Source of the DNA: 2-02-FULL-66-22 sp964576535
GTDB lineage: Bacteria > Methylomirabilota > Methylomirabilia > Methylomirabilales > 2-02-FULL-66-22
NCBI GenBank assembly: GCA_964576535.1
Contig: CAZNWB010000002.1
Coordinates: 1 to 64,000, forward strand
Direction: 5' to 3'
Length of the DNA: 64,000 bases
The translations under genes were made by a program, and so were the position numbers. Within the stretch, counting starts at the first letter, position 1. Each line of letters starts with the position of its first letter. Below the pieces are notes generated by a model, which did not search any database, was not told the origin of the DNA, and saw only the letters and a program-made list of their open reading frames with translations. Below, in pieces: positions 15,686-24,448 of the stretch.

Positions 15686-17160
15686 TCTCCGACTTCAAAC
15701 AGGTCCTCAAGAACTCGGCCGTTGCCGGGATCGGGAACATCCTCGGGAAGGCCGCCGCCTTCTTGATGATCCCGGTCTATACCACCTACCTCACCCCCCA
15801 GGAATACGGCATCGCCGAGCTCCTCGACCTTAGCAGCGTCATCATCGGCCTGGTCATCGGGTTCGGCATTACCGCCGCGACGGTCCGCTTCTACTTCGAA
15901 TACCAGGACCAGTCCGACCGCGACACCGTGGTCAGTACAGCCATGCTGACGAGCATCGCCGTCATGCTCGCCGCCGTTCTCCTTCTCACCTTCTTCTCCG
16001 AGGACATCTCGCGCCTCGTCTTCAAGACCCCTGAGTACCATGCCTACGTCACCCTTTCGCTCTGGAATCTACTCTTATCGGCGACCATCGAGGTCCCCCT
16101 CGCGCTCCTACGCGCCCAGCAGCGGATCGTCTTCTTCACCGGGATATCCATCGCCCGGCTGGTCTCATCGCTCGCTCTGAACATCCTCTTCATCGTGTAC
16201 TTCGACTGGAAGATCTGGGGACTCCTCTACTCCACCTTCATCACCACCGCGCTCATTGGCCTTTTTCTCACCGCGCGCACCCTCTGGTTGGTGGGCTGCC
16301 GCTTTTCACTGCGCATCCTGAAGTCGATGCTCGCCTACGGCCTGCCTCACGTGCCCGAGACCATGGGGATGTTCACCCTCCACTTCGCGGACCACTTCTT
16401 TCTCCAGGTGTACGGGTCCCTGGCGCAGGTCGGTATTTACTCCCTGGCGTACAAATTCGGCATGGTCCCCCACATGCTCCTCAGCTCCTCGTTCTGGGTG
16501 GTCTGGAGTGCCAAGCGATTCGAGTTGATCGGCCGACCCGGAAGCGAGGCGATCTACGGGCGGGTCCTTACGTACTTCGTCTACTGCCAACTCCTCGTCG
16601 GCCTGGCGTTTTCCCTCCTCGCCCCGCACATGCTCCAGCTGGTCGCGGCCCAGCCATTCCACGCCGCCGCTCATCTGATCCCGATCATCGTCCTCTCCTA
16701 CCTCGTCTTTGGCATGTACTACCTCCTCCAGACCGGCATCTCCATCCAGAAGCAGACCAAGTACCTCGGCCTCATCCTGACTGTGACGGCCTGCGTCAAC
16801 CTCCTCCTCAACTACCTCCTGGTCCCCCGGCTGCTCTCGCTCGGCGCGGCCCTCGCCACCCTCCTCTCCTTCGTGACGATGGCCGTCGCCGCTTACGTCA
16901 TCTCCGACCGACTCCTCCCGCTGCCCTACGAGTTCGGTCGTCTCGCAAAGCTTTTCCTCGTCGCCCTGGCCCTCTACGCCGTCGGGTACGCGCTTCCCGA
17001 CCTCCCTCTCCCGTACGCCGTCACCCTCAAGCTGCTCCTCGCGGGGGCGTTTCCGGTGGCCCTCTTGCCCTTCCGGTTCTACACGCCGGACGAGGCCCGC
17101 GTGCTCCGGACGTTCACCCTCGCCCTTCGCACCAAGCTCACCCTGCTCACCGCCCGATGA
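15682..17160 (+). CDS. Oligosaccharide flippase (Wzx family)
   Basis: 492 residues, almost entirely hydrophobic with about 12-14 predicted membrane helices. It begins FKQVLKNSAVAGIGNILGK and continues MIPVYTTYLTPQEYGIAELL, the standard start of MOP/PST-superfamily flippases. The enzyme moves undecaprenyl-linked repeat units across the inner membrane for a Wzy-type pathway; a Wzy/ligase-type polymerase is encoded at 48938. Its last bases and stop codon (CGATGACGGC) form the left edge of a duplicated sequence that recurs at 18855, just before asnB. Confidence 0.92.
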   Translation: MISDFKQVLKNSAVAGIGNILGKAAAFLMIPVYTTYLTPQEYGIAELLDLSSVIIGLVIGFGITAATVRFYFEYQDQSDRDTVVSTAMLTSIAVMLAAVLLLTFFSEDISRLVFKTPEYHAYVTLSLWNLLLSATIEVPLALLRAQQRIVFFTGISIARLVSSLALNILFIVYFDWKIWGLLYSTFITTALIGLFLTARTLWLVGCRFSLRILKSMLAYGLPHVPETMGMFTLHFADHFFLQVYGSLAQVGIYSLAYKFGMVPHMLLSSSFWVVWSAKRFELIGRPGSEAIYGRVLTYFVYCQLLVGLAFSLLAPHMLQLVAAQPFHAAAHLIPIIVLSYLVFGMYYLLQTGISIQKQTKYLGLILTVTACVNLLLNYLLVPRLLSLGAALATLLSFVTMAVAAYVISDRLLPLPYEFGRLAKLFLVALALYAVGYALPDLPLPYAVTLKLLLAGAFPVALLPFRFYTPDEARVLRTFTLALRTKLTLLTAR

Positions 17161-17241
17161 CGGCCCGGTTCTAAGGTGCACCAATGTGCTGCATTCTCGT
17201 CATTCTGAACCTCGACAACGAATCCGTCGACCAAGCCTAGT
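17158..17241 (+). pseudogene. Truncated relic of the 5' end of asnB
   Basis: The 84 bases from the flippase stop onward are a diverged copy of 18855-18945: both read CGATGACGGC[C/G]CGGTTCT, then an ATGTGC start after about 17 bases. The relic translates MCCILVILNLDNESVDQA and stops at a TAG (17239-17241); the intact gene reads MCGILAVLNLENEPVDQA. The similarity ends there. An asparagine-synthase gene therefore once followed the flippase directly, and the 1.6 kb between the two copies was inserted or exchanged here. Confidence 0.8.
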
Positions 17242-17303
17242 CTTCGAAATCTCAGCGTAAAGTCACTTCTATCCCCTGAAGACCTCAGTAACAAGGAGAA
17301 CTC

Positions 17304-17834
17304 ATGCAGAAGAGGATCTTTCTCTTTCACAGTGGAAAGACGTTTCCCGTGATGGAGGACTGGGCTCTCAGGCGACAGAATGCTTTCCTTCCTAGAACAT
17401 TGTTGAAGCTGGCCGGGCATCTCGGTTCCCGGCGAAACCCTCGCAGCCTAGATTTAATGGCGGCTCGCGCGCGCGAGCTCTTTTCCGACTTTGATCCGCA
17501 GCAACTGCTCGTCCTTGATGGCAAGTGTGACCTACCGCGCCTGGATTGGACGGCCATCGATGAGATAGTTCTGTTATGGCCCGATGGCAATGGTACCGGC
17601 TGGACGGGAATCGAGCGACGGGTGTTCAAAATGAAACAACGATCTGCGCGCGTGATTATCGTCAATGGTCGGCGTCGTTGTTTTCTACTGGAACGGAGAA
17701 GTTGGAGGGTATTTCAATGGAAACGGTTTTTGGAGAAGACGCCTGTTGTTGAGATAGGGGCTGTCTTGATATTCATTGTAACTAGTCCTTGGCTTGCTCT
17801 TTGGGATTTCCCTCGCGCCGAGAAGATGAAATGA
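17304..17834 (+). CDS. Hypothetical membrane-associated protein of the inserted cassette
   Basis: 176 residues, ATG at 17304 with an AAGGAGA site ten bases upstream. I do not recognise the family. The protein is basic (FLPRTLLKLAGHLGSRR, RVIIVNGRRRCFLLERR) with a central hydrophobic strand pattern (WTAIDEIVLLWPDGNGTGW) and one C-terminal hydrophobic segment (VVEIGAVLIFIVTSPWLALW, about 148-167) that could be a membrane helix. Its stop overlaps the methyltransferase start (ATGA at 17831), so the two were expressed together and arrived as a unit. A role tied to the methyltransferase (for example recognition of its substrate) is a guess. Confidence 0.6.
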   Translation: MQKRIFLFHSGKTFPVMEDWALRRQNAFLPRTLLKLAGHLGSRRNPRSLDLMAARARELFSDFDPQQLLVLDGKCDLPRLDWTAIDEIVLLWPDGNGTGWTGIERRVFKMKQRSARVIIVNGRRRCFLLERRSWRVFQWKRFLEKTPVVEIGAVLIFIVTSPWLALWDFPRAEKMK

Positions 17835-18702
17835 TCAATACCGATACCAGCAAGGAGATAATCAGAGATTGGTGGGCCGCCTACCCTATGACCTATGGGG
17901 CGGCCCACGGGCAAGCCACCTATGTGACGGAGAGCGGCTCTACCGAAACCCTGGAGTTCGGGACGCGGGAGTTTTTCGAGCGTGTGGACGCGACATTCTA
18001 TAGCTGGAACAACGTTCTTCATACTGAGGAGGGGTTCTTCGGCAAGCTCTTTCCCTATGGTCGGTATGAGGGCAAAGATGTCTTAGAAATCGGCTGCGGG
18101 TTAGGGACCATGGCGATGAATTGGGCTCAACACGGCGCTCGCGTGGCCGCTGTTGATCTCAATCCAGTGTCCGTAGCTCAGACGGCGCGGCGTTTCCGGC
18201 ACTTCGCTCTGCCCGGCACTATCCTGGAAATGGACGCCCGCACTCTTGCTTTCACTCGGGAGGCCTTCGATTATGTGTATTCGTGGGGGGTCTTGCATCA
18301 CTCTCCAGAGCTGGAGCGTTCGGTGCACGAACTCTTCAGAGTATTACGTCCTGGAGGCGGGTTTGGCGTGATGCTCTATAACCGCCGGTCAATTTTCTAT
18401 TTGTATTTAATCCTGTACTTGCAAGGCTACTTGCACGCAGAATCCCGTTTTTTGAATCCGCTCCAATTAGCTAGCCGCTACACGGAGGATACGAAGAGGG
18501 GAATCCTCACACCTGGCCCGTTACGCGTCGGGAGGCTACGAAGATATTCTCGCCGTACAGCGATGAGCTCACGATAGACGTCTACGGAGATATCGAATAC
18601 GCTTTTCCTCTGAAGATCGGTGCGTATCTGCCGGAGTCTTGGAAGAGAGCGTGGGCCAGACGTTGGGGCTGGAGTCTATGGATCGCCGGAACAAAGCGGT
18701 GA
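17831..18702 (+). pseudogene. SAM-dependent methyltransferase, frameshifted near its C-terminus
   Basis: From the ATG at 17831 the frame encodes a class I methyltransferase: motif I VLEIGCGLGTMAMNWAQHG, acidic strand VAAVDLNPVS, and YVYSWGVLHHSPELE. After about residue 222 the frame changes: the first frame ends in nonsense at 18577, but the -1 frame continues sensibly (NPHTWPVTRREATKIFSPYS, LTIDVYGDIEYAFPLKIG) to a TGA at 18700-18702, giving about 290 residues, normal for this sugar-O-methyltransferase-like group. The break is at the GGGG run 18498-18501, consistent with loss of one G. It is either a real null mutation or an assembly error. If intact it would methylate an EPS sugar. Confidence 0.75.
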
Positions 18703-18886
18703 TGCGCGCTGGCGGTCTCCCGCCGGACGCCCGTCACGCTCCGGAGATTGCGCCTTGAGAGAGAGGGTTGGCGTTCTGTCACAGCCATTTGAGCGAGCGG
18801 GTGGGCCGGGTGCTGATTTTCCCGGATTGTCTGCACTAGCGCAGCCTGGTCGCCGCTCGATGACGGCGCGGTTCTGAGGTCCTCCC
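18703..18886 (+). other. Spacer with right-hand copy of the flippase-end/asnB-start duplication
   Basis: 184 bases between the methyltransferase end and asnB. The last 30 bases (from about 18855, CGATGACGGCGCGGTTCT) duplicate the end of the flippase gene at 17156 onward. The rest shows no gene, promoter consensus or terminator that I can support. Confidence 0.45.
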
Positions 18887-20833
18887 ATGTGCGGCATTCT
18901 TGCGGTTCTGAACCTAGAGAACGAACCCGTCGACCAGGCCCTTGTCGTCCGCATGCGCGACACGATGTACCACCGGGGACCTGATGACGCTGGTCTCTAT
19001 GCCGCCGGACCCGTGGCTCTGGCTCATCGGCGGCTGGCGATCATCGACCTGTCCCCCAGCGGCCGCCAGCCCTTGGCCAACGAGGATGACAGCCTGTTCC
19101 TCATCTTCAACGGTGAGATCTACAACTACGTGGAGCAGCGGCAGGACCTGAAGGCGCGCGGTCACACCTTTTCCTCGGCCTCAGACGGCGAGGTCATCCT
19201 CCACCTGTACGAAGAGCACGGACACGACTGCGTCGCTCACCTCAACGGCATGTTCGCGTTCGTCCTGTGGGACCGGAAGCGCCGACACCTGTTCGCCGCC
19301 CGTGACCGCCTCGGGATCAAACCCCTGTACGTCTACACGGACGGCAAGCGGCTCATCCTGGCCTCCGAGATCAAAGCGATCCTCGAAGATCCCACCGTGC
19401 CCCGGGAGCCGGACCCGGAAGCGATCGCCGACTACCTGTTCGCCGGACGGCCGCTGGCCGGGAAGACGTTTTTCAAACATGTCCGCGAGCTAGAGCCGGG
19501 CCACCTGCTCTCGGTAGACGTCCCAGCCGGCGGGATTCGGACCCGCAAGTTCTGGGACGTCGTTTACGACTACAACTTCTCCCGCACGCTGACGCAAACG
19601 AAGGAGGAGCTCTCCCACCTCCTAGACGACGCCGTCAGAGTGCACTGCCGCAGCGACGCCCCCCTTGGCTGCCATCTGAGCGGAGGCCTCGACTCGAGTA
19701 CGGTCGTGGCCCTCGCCGCCCGGCATCGGCACCCACTTCCTGCGTTCTCGATAAAGTTCTCGGGCGACGACGCCATCGACGAGACTCCCTACGCCAGAGC
19801 CGCCGCCCAGCACGTCGGGGCCTCGTATCTCCAGGGCTCCCCGACGGCGATCGACCTGGAGCGGCTCCTGCCCTTCCTCGTGTGGCAGATGGACGGCCCC
19901 ATGGCGAACCAGGGAGGGTTCTGCTACTTCACGGTATCCGCCCTCGCGCAGCGACACGTAAAGGTCACCCTCACCGGCCACGGCGGAGACGAGGTGTTCG
20001 CGGGTTACCCGGCCCAGTTCCGGGCCGCCTATGGGCGCACGGACGTGTTCGGGTGGCGTCCAGCCCCGGGTTCCACCCTCCGGCTACTTCGCCGTCGGCT
20101 CCGAAGCGTGCTAGCCGGCCAGATCGCCGGTCGCCTGGCCCGACGCCTTCGACAGGGCCTCTTCGGCGGACACCCTTCGCTGGAGGACCTCTGGATTCAA
20201 CTCCACTGCGGGAGCCTCCCGACCCTGGACCCCGGCTTCGCCCGTTCGCTGAACGGCTACTCTCCCCGGGACGATTACGTCAGCCCCTTCGGGCAGGTCC
20301 CGACCGCGCATGTCCTCGACAAGTGCCTCTACCACGACCTCCGGGTCTACCTCCCGTCACTCCTCCACCTCGAGGATCGGGCCAGCATGGCCCTGTCCAT
20401 CGAGTCGCGTGTGCCGCTGCTCGACCATCGCATCGTGGAGTTCATGGCGACCGTCCCGCCGGAGCAGAAGGTCCATGGCCTACAGCCGAAGTACCTCCTG
20501 AGGCAGGCGGCGTCGAATCTGCTGCCGCCCGAGGTATGGCAGCGCCGTGACAAGCAGCCGTTTCCGCTGCCCCGCTCCTTCAACGCTTCGGCCGCCCTTC
20601 GGGCCCTCGAGAGGAAGGTCCTCCTGTCCCCAGAGAGCTTCAAGCGGGGGATCGCCAGACCCCAGGCGCTCAGGGAGGCGTGCGCCGAGGAGGGCGCGAG
20701 CTGGGGCCTACTCAACCTGGAGCTTTGGTTCAAGATCTTCATCGACCGAGATCCCTACTGGATGGAGAAATCCCACCATTCCTACGCCACGCCGCTCCAC
20801 GGCCGGACGAGCTCTCCGGTCCCTGCTTTCTAA
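18887..20833 (+). CDS. asnB: Asparagine synthase-like amidotransferase 1
   Basis: 648 residues: class II glutaminase domain with Cys2 (MCGILAVLNLENE, YHRGPDDAGLY, FNGEIYNY) and an ATP-dependent synthetase domain with the PP-loop LSGGLDSSTVVALAA (about 263-277) and LTGHGGDEVFAGYP. Members in EPS and O-antigen loci, including the exosortase-associated amidotransferases, are thought to transfer ammonia to a sugar carboxylate or another acceptor rather than to make free asparagine. With a UDP-HexNAc dehydrogenase in the locus, amidation of a uronic acid is a reasonable guess. The start is certain because Cys2 must be the N-terminal nucleophile after Met removal. A truncated relic of a close homologue lies at 17158. 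Confidence 0.92.
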   Translation: MCGILAVLNLENEPVDQALVVRMRDTMYHRGPDDAGLYAAGPVALAHRRLAIIDLSPSGRQPLANEDDSLFLIFNGEIYNYVEQRQDLKARGHTFSSASDGEVILHLYEEHGHDCVAHLNGMFAFVLWDRKRRHLFAARDRLGIKPLYVYTDGKRLILASEIKAILEDPTVPREPDPEAIADYLFAGRPLAGKTFFKHVRELEPGHLLSVDVPAGGIRTRKFWDVVYDYNFSRTLTQTKEELSHLLDDAVRVHCRSDAPLGCHLSGGLDSSTVVALAARHRHPLPAFSIKFSGDDAIDETPYARAAAQHVGASYLQGSPTAIDLERLLPFLVWQMDGPMANQGGFCYFTVSALAQRHVKVTLTGHGGDEVFAGYPAQFRAAYGRTDVFGWRPAPGSTLRLLRRRLRSVLAGQIAGRLARRLRQGLFGGHPSLEDLWIQLHCGSLPTLDPGFARSLNGYSPRDDYVSPFGQVPTAHVLDKCLYHDLRVYLPSLLHLEDRASMALSIESRVPLLDHRIVEFMATVPPEQKVHGLQPKYLLRQAASNLLPPEVWQRRDKQPFPLPRSFNASAALRALERKVLLSPESFKRGIARPQALREACAEEGASWGLLNLELWFKIFIDRDPYWMEKSHHSYATPLHGRTSSPVPAF

Positions 20834-20840
20834 CCCGGCG

Positions 20841-20888
20841 ATGCGCAAGCTCTCCTTCGTCGCCTACCACTTGGTCAGCGCTGCATAG
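20841..20888 (+). other. 15-codon open frame directly before the deacetylase gene
   Basis: ATG at 20841 opens MRKLSFVAYHLVSAA and ends at the TAG 20886-20888, abutting the deacetylase ATG at 20889. It could be a leader peptide coupling translation, or the start of a lost gene. No ribosome site is obvious before it. I cannot decide between these. Confidence 0.25.
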
Positions 20889-21770
20889 ATGCCTCCGCAC
20901 ATCGACGGATCGTTAACCCCGAAAGCGAACTCGACCATTGAGAATGCCCTCAGCGTCGACGTCGAGGAGTACTATCATGCCGCGATTTTCGGGGAAGCTC
21001 TCAAGGGCCGTGCCACTGACGGTCTTGAGAGCAGAGTCAAAGCAAGCATCGAGCGAGTACTGACGCTCTTAGCCTCCTACGAGGTCAAGGCAACCTTCTT
21101 CATTCTGGGGCAGGTCGCCGCCAATCACCCCGCTATGATCCAGAAGATCGCAGGGGCAGGCCACGAAATCGCCTGCCATGGCTACCGCCATGAGCTCGTC
21201 TCTCGACAGACCCCTCAACAATTCCGCGCTGACATTCATGAGGCCAAAGCGCTCCTCGAAGACATCACCGGAGAGCTCGTGCTCGGTTACCGTGCTCCCA
21301 ACTTCTCGATCCGGCACGCACAGTCATGGGCGTATGACATCCTCCTGGAAGAAGGTTTCCGCTACGATTCCAGCGTCTACCCGATCCTCCATGATCGATA
21401 CGGCGACCGTACCGCACCACGCTTTCCCTACGAAGTACGGCGGAATGGACACGCGAAGCTGGTCGAGTTTCCCATTGGGACCACCCGCCTGTTGGGAGTG
21501 AATCTTCCTATTGGGGGAGGAGGCTACTTCCGGTTGTTGCCTTTGTCCCTCATCCGAGGCGGTATCAAACGTGTCAACACTCGTGAGGGCCGACCCATCG
21601 TCTTCTTTTTTCACCCATGGGAACTGGACCCCGGCCAGCCGCGCCCCTCGATGCCCTGGCACCATCGCTTTCGCCACTACGTGGGCCTCCAAAGGGAGGA
21701 AGCGAAACTCTCGCGTCTTCTTCGAGACTTCCGGTTCAGCACCATCCGGCGAATCCTCGGGATGCCGTGA
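20889..21770 (+). CDS. Polysaccharide deacetylase, XrtA-associated type
   Basis: 293 residues with the NodB/CE4 fold. The first motif is ALSVDVEEYYHAAIF (20-34), the metal-binding Asp/His set continues with HEIACHGYRHELVSR (about 95-109), and YRAPNFSIRHAQSWAYDILL, HPWELDPGQPR are typical of the exosortase-A-associated subgroup, which has DVEE instead of TFDD. These enzymes remove N-acetyl groups from HexNAc residues of the growing or exported polymer. No signal peptide, so it may act on lipid-linked units in the cytoplasm. Its stop overlaps the exosortase ATG by one base. Confidence 0.9.
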   Translation: MPPHIDGSLTPKANSTIENALSVDVEEYYHAAIFGEALKGRATDGLESRVKASIERVLTLLASYEVKATFFILGQVAANHPAMIQKIAGAGHEIACHGYRHELVSRQTPQQFRADIHEAKALLEDITGELVLGYRAPNFSIRHAQSWAYDILLEEGFRYDSSVYPILHDRYGDRTAPRFPYEVRRNGHAKLVEFPIGTTRLLGVNLPIGGGGYFRLLPLSLIRGGIKRVNTREGRPIVFFFHPWELDPGQPRPSMPWHHRFRHYVGLQREEAKLSRLLRDFRFSTIRRILGMP

Positions 21771-23320
21771 TGGAGAGCGACCCCAAGGCTGCCTCTCTCC
21801 CGGTTGACACGCTCTCTTCCTCAAAGGCGATGCTCTTACGGATTGGGACACTAGTTGTCGTTTTCCTTCTTTTATACGCTCCCGTTCTCCGCGACCTTGT
21901 CGGTAACTGGTGGACCCGTGATAATTACTCCTACGGTTTTTTAATTCTTCCCATCAGCCTCTATCTGGTATGGGTGAAAAGGTCAGAACTCGCCCAACTG
22001 CCATTGAAGCCGGGCAATGTCTGGGGTCTGTCTCTTATCCTGGCGGCCGGCATTCTCCTCCTTCTGGGCATGGGGGGAAGCGTGATCGTCCTGAAAGGTC
22101 TCTCCTTCGTCGGGATGATTGTCGGTCTTGTTCTCTTACTGCTGGGCACAGCCTATGCGAAGGCTCTCGCTTTTCCCATCGCATACCTTGTTTTCATGAT
22201 TCCAATTTTCGACGAGGTTCTCGCTCCGCTCCACTGGCCGCTTCAACTCTATACCGCGAGCATGGCAGTGCGACTTTTGCAGCTTTTGGGCTTCTCCGCC
22301 TTGGTTGAGCAGCAATATATCGTCCTGCCCCGCACCACCTTGGAAGTGGCGAGAGCTTGTAGCGGAACACACTACCTCATTTCGATTCTCGCTATCGGAC
22401 TTCCGCTGGCGTACCTGACCCTGAGAACGTGGTGGAGCCGGGGGGCCTTGATCCTTTCCGCCGTGGCCGTCGGGGTGGGTGCCAATTGGCTACGTGTCGT
22501 CCTGATCGGCATCTGGGCCAATTGGGGCGGCGACGTGCTGCATGGACCTTTCGAGATATTTCGGGCGATGTTTGTGGCATGGGTCGGCGTGCTAGCGCTC
22601 GTCGCCGCCGCATGGGGGCTCTCGAAAATGCAGGCACCGACTGCCCGAAATCCCCGAATGCAGCCCCTCCCGATGCATCAGCGTGGCGCTGGCGAGCTAT
22701 GTCCTCCCTTGGAATGGAATCGCTCATGGCACATCGGTCTGGTGGCGCTCATCGTCTTTGGAGTGTCCATGCTCTTTCTTGATCGCGGACCGGTCCAATT
22801 GAAGGAGGACTTGGCCACCCTTCCTATCTCCTTCGATGGGTGGCGAGGAGAGCAGGCTGATCTCAAGCACGCGATCTTCCGGATTGAAGGGGCTGACCAG
22901 GAGCTCTTACGGGCGTACCAGAATCATGAGGGCCGGCCCCTTCAGCTCTATGTGGCCTACCTCGCATCCCAGGGGCAGTGGAAAAAACTTGTGGATTACC
23001 GGACAGCTCGGCTCCACCAGGACGCCGACGTTGTGGAAATTACAATTCGTCCCGGTCAGGTCATTGCCGTCAACCGGGGCCATTTACGAGGACCTCAGAG
23101 CGAGCATCAGGTCATCTTCTGGTATGACATAGACGGCCACATTATTGCGGATCGGTATCGTGCCAAGCTGGAGACCATGCGGGACGCACTGGTGCACGGC
23201 CGCACCAATGGAGCGCTAGTGCTAATCGCCGGAGACTCTGTTGACGACGCGGGAACGGTGGCCCAGATGGAAGTATTCACTCGAACCCTGTTCCCGAGGC
23301 TCCGGTCGTACCTTCCCTGA
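21770..23320 (+). CDS. xrtA: Exosortase A fused to EpsI domain
   Basis: 516 residues. Residues about 20-285 form an eight-helix exosortase with the catalytic triad of the family: Cys197 in RACSGTHYL, Arg242 in NWLRVVLIG, His258 in LHGPFEIF. Exosortases cleave PEP-CTERM proteins at the membrane and attach or release them at the cell surface, and XrtA is tied to EPS-forming bacteria. Residues about 320-516 form the EpsI/DUF3485 domain (one membrane helix 321-337, then FDGWRGEQ and LQLYVAYLASQGQWKKLVDY). In many genomes EpsI is a separate gene. I chose the ATG at 21770, which overlaps the deacetylase stop; the longer frame from 21617 lies inside that gene. No PEP-CTERM substrate is visible in the window. 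Confidence 0.93.
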   Translation: MESDPKAASLPVDTLSSSKAMLLRIGTLVVVFLLLYAPVLRDLVGNWWTRDNYSYGFLILPISLYLVWVKRSELAQLPLKPGNVWGLSLILAAGILLLLGMGGSVIVLKGLSFVGMIVGLVLLLLGTAYAKALAFPIAYLVFMIPIFDEVLAPLHWPLQLYTASMAVRLLQLLGFSALVEQQYIVLPRTTLEVARACSGTHYLISILAIGLPLAYLTLRTWWSRGALILSAVAVGVGANWLRVVLIGIWANWGGDVLHGPFEIFRAMFVAWVGVLALVAAAWGLSKMQAPTARNPRMQPLPMHQRGAGELCPPLEWNRSWHIGLVALIVFGVSMLFLDRGPVQLKEDLATLPISFDGWRGEQADLKHAIFRIEGADQELLRAYQNHEGRPLQLYVAYLASQGQWKKLVDYRTARLHQDADVVEITIRPGQVIAVNRGHLRGPQSEHQVIFWYDIDGHIIADRYRAKLETMRDALVHGRTNGALVLIAGDSVDDAGTVAQMEVFTRTLFPRLRSYLP

Positions 23321-23330
23321 GAGGACGAGT

Positions 23331-24440
23331 GTGTTTTCCATCCGCGCGGTGACGACCTTAGAGGAATTCCACAGGCTCGCTGATTGCTGGAACAACCTGG
23401 TCGGCCAGAGTGCATCCGACAATATCTTTTTGAGGTGGGACTGGCTTTACACCTGGGCCAAACACTACCTTGGGGAGAACCGCCCCTGTATCATCTTAGT
23501 ATACAAGCAGCCGGGTCAACTGGTCGGAATCGCCCCATTCTATATCCAGTGGGTCAACACGTATGGCGTGTTTAATCTCCGCGAGATGCGCTTCCTCGCC
23601 AGCGAAGGGGTCGGTTCTCCTTATCTAGATTTTATTGTCTGCAAGCAAAACAGAAAAACGGTCCTGTACCACATTTACCGATATCTTCATGAAGAGCTCC
23701 GCGAGCAATGGGATACCTTGATATTGTCCGGCATCCCTGCCGAGTCTCCCACTATAGATTTGTGGAATAGCTTCATCCAGGAAGCCGGGAAGGTCATGGA
23801 GATCGTAGGAACAACTGCCTGCCCTCTTATTGAGCTGACGGGTCGCTTGGAGGATTTCGTGAAGAGGATCAGCAGCAATGAGCGCTACAACCTCCAGCGG
23901 AAACGTAAGCGCCTGGAGCAAGCCGGGCGCGTGGTGTATGAGCGGGTCTCCTCGATTCACGATGTGGGGAAGACGTTTGAGATGTTTATCCAGCTTCACC
24001 GGATGAGATGGGGGCAAAAGGCGCCCGATGGAACGTTTCGAAGTCAGCAGTTTCTGTCTTTCCATAAGGAGATTGCCAAGGTGTTCGGCGAGAGGGGATG
24101 GATCCGCCTAGATTTTCTGCGGTTGAATGGCGAGGCGATCGCTGGGATCTATGGTTATAGCTACAACGGTCGGTACTCGTTCTATCTTCCCGGGTTTAAC
24201 CCAACGATTTTTCCACAAGCCAGCCCCGGAATTCTTCTCCTGTTTCACTGTATTAAAGAAGCCATTGTGGAAGGACATAAACAATTTGATCTGCTATGGG
24301 GAATAGCCGACTACAAGATGGCCTGGGCTAACGGCCTGCGACGCTCCCTGACATTTCGATATTACAACCGCCATGTTCGCAACTCGGCGGTGAAGTTGTT
24401 GGAGAGCGGCAAGGATATCGTAAAGATTCTCACGAGATAA
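23331..24440 (+). CDS. GNAT-fold acyltransferase (CelD/BcsL-like, FemAB-related)
   Basis: 369 residues. I chose the GTG at 23331 (MFSIRAVTTLEEF) because a GAGAGGA site precedes it and the frame upstream lies in the exosortase gene. The protein has two GNAT-like halves; the second contains DFLRLNGEAIAGIYGYSYN, FYLPGFNP and FDLLWGIADYKMAWANGL, the typical ending of the CelD/BcsL acetyltransferase family (LLxG-x-Y-K). The family transfers acyl or aminoacyl groups in polysaccharide pathways. The substrate is unknown. Its base composition is less GC-rich than that of the core genes. Confidence 0.8.
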   Translation: MFSIRAVTTLEEFHRLADCWNNLVGQSASDNIFLRWDWLYTWAKHYLGENRPCIILVYKQPGQLVGIAPFYIQWVNTYGVFNLREMRFLASEGVGSPYLDFIVCKQNRKTVLYHIYRYLHEELREQWDTLILSGIPAESPTIDLWNSFIQEAGKVMEIVGTTACPLIELTGRLEDFVKRISSNERYNLQRKRKRLEQAGRVVYERVSSIHDVGKTFEMFIQLHRMRWGQKAPDGTFRSQQFLSFHKEIAKVFGERGWIRLDFLRLNGEAIAGIYGYSYNGRYSFYLPGFNPTIFPQASPGILLLFHCIKEAIVEGHKQFDLLWGIADYKMAWANGLRRSLTFRYYNRHVRNSAVKLLESGKDIVKILTR

Positions 24441-24448
24441 CGCTGGGG

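Larger units (their letters stand above)
17242..18854 (+). mobile_element. Inserted two-gene cassette between flippase and asnB
   Basis: The segment between the asnB relic (17158-17241) and the intact asnB start (repeat begins about 18855) holds a hypothetical gene and a frameshifted methyltransferase gene joined by an ATGA overlap. Base composition is visibly less GC-rich than the flanking flippase and asnB genes. There is no transposase or terminal inverted repeat, so this looks like cassette exchange by recombination at a duplicated asnB start rather than an insertion sequence. The boundaries are inferred from where the repeat similarity ends. Confidence 0.55.
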
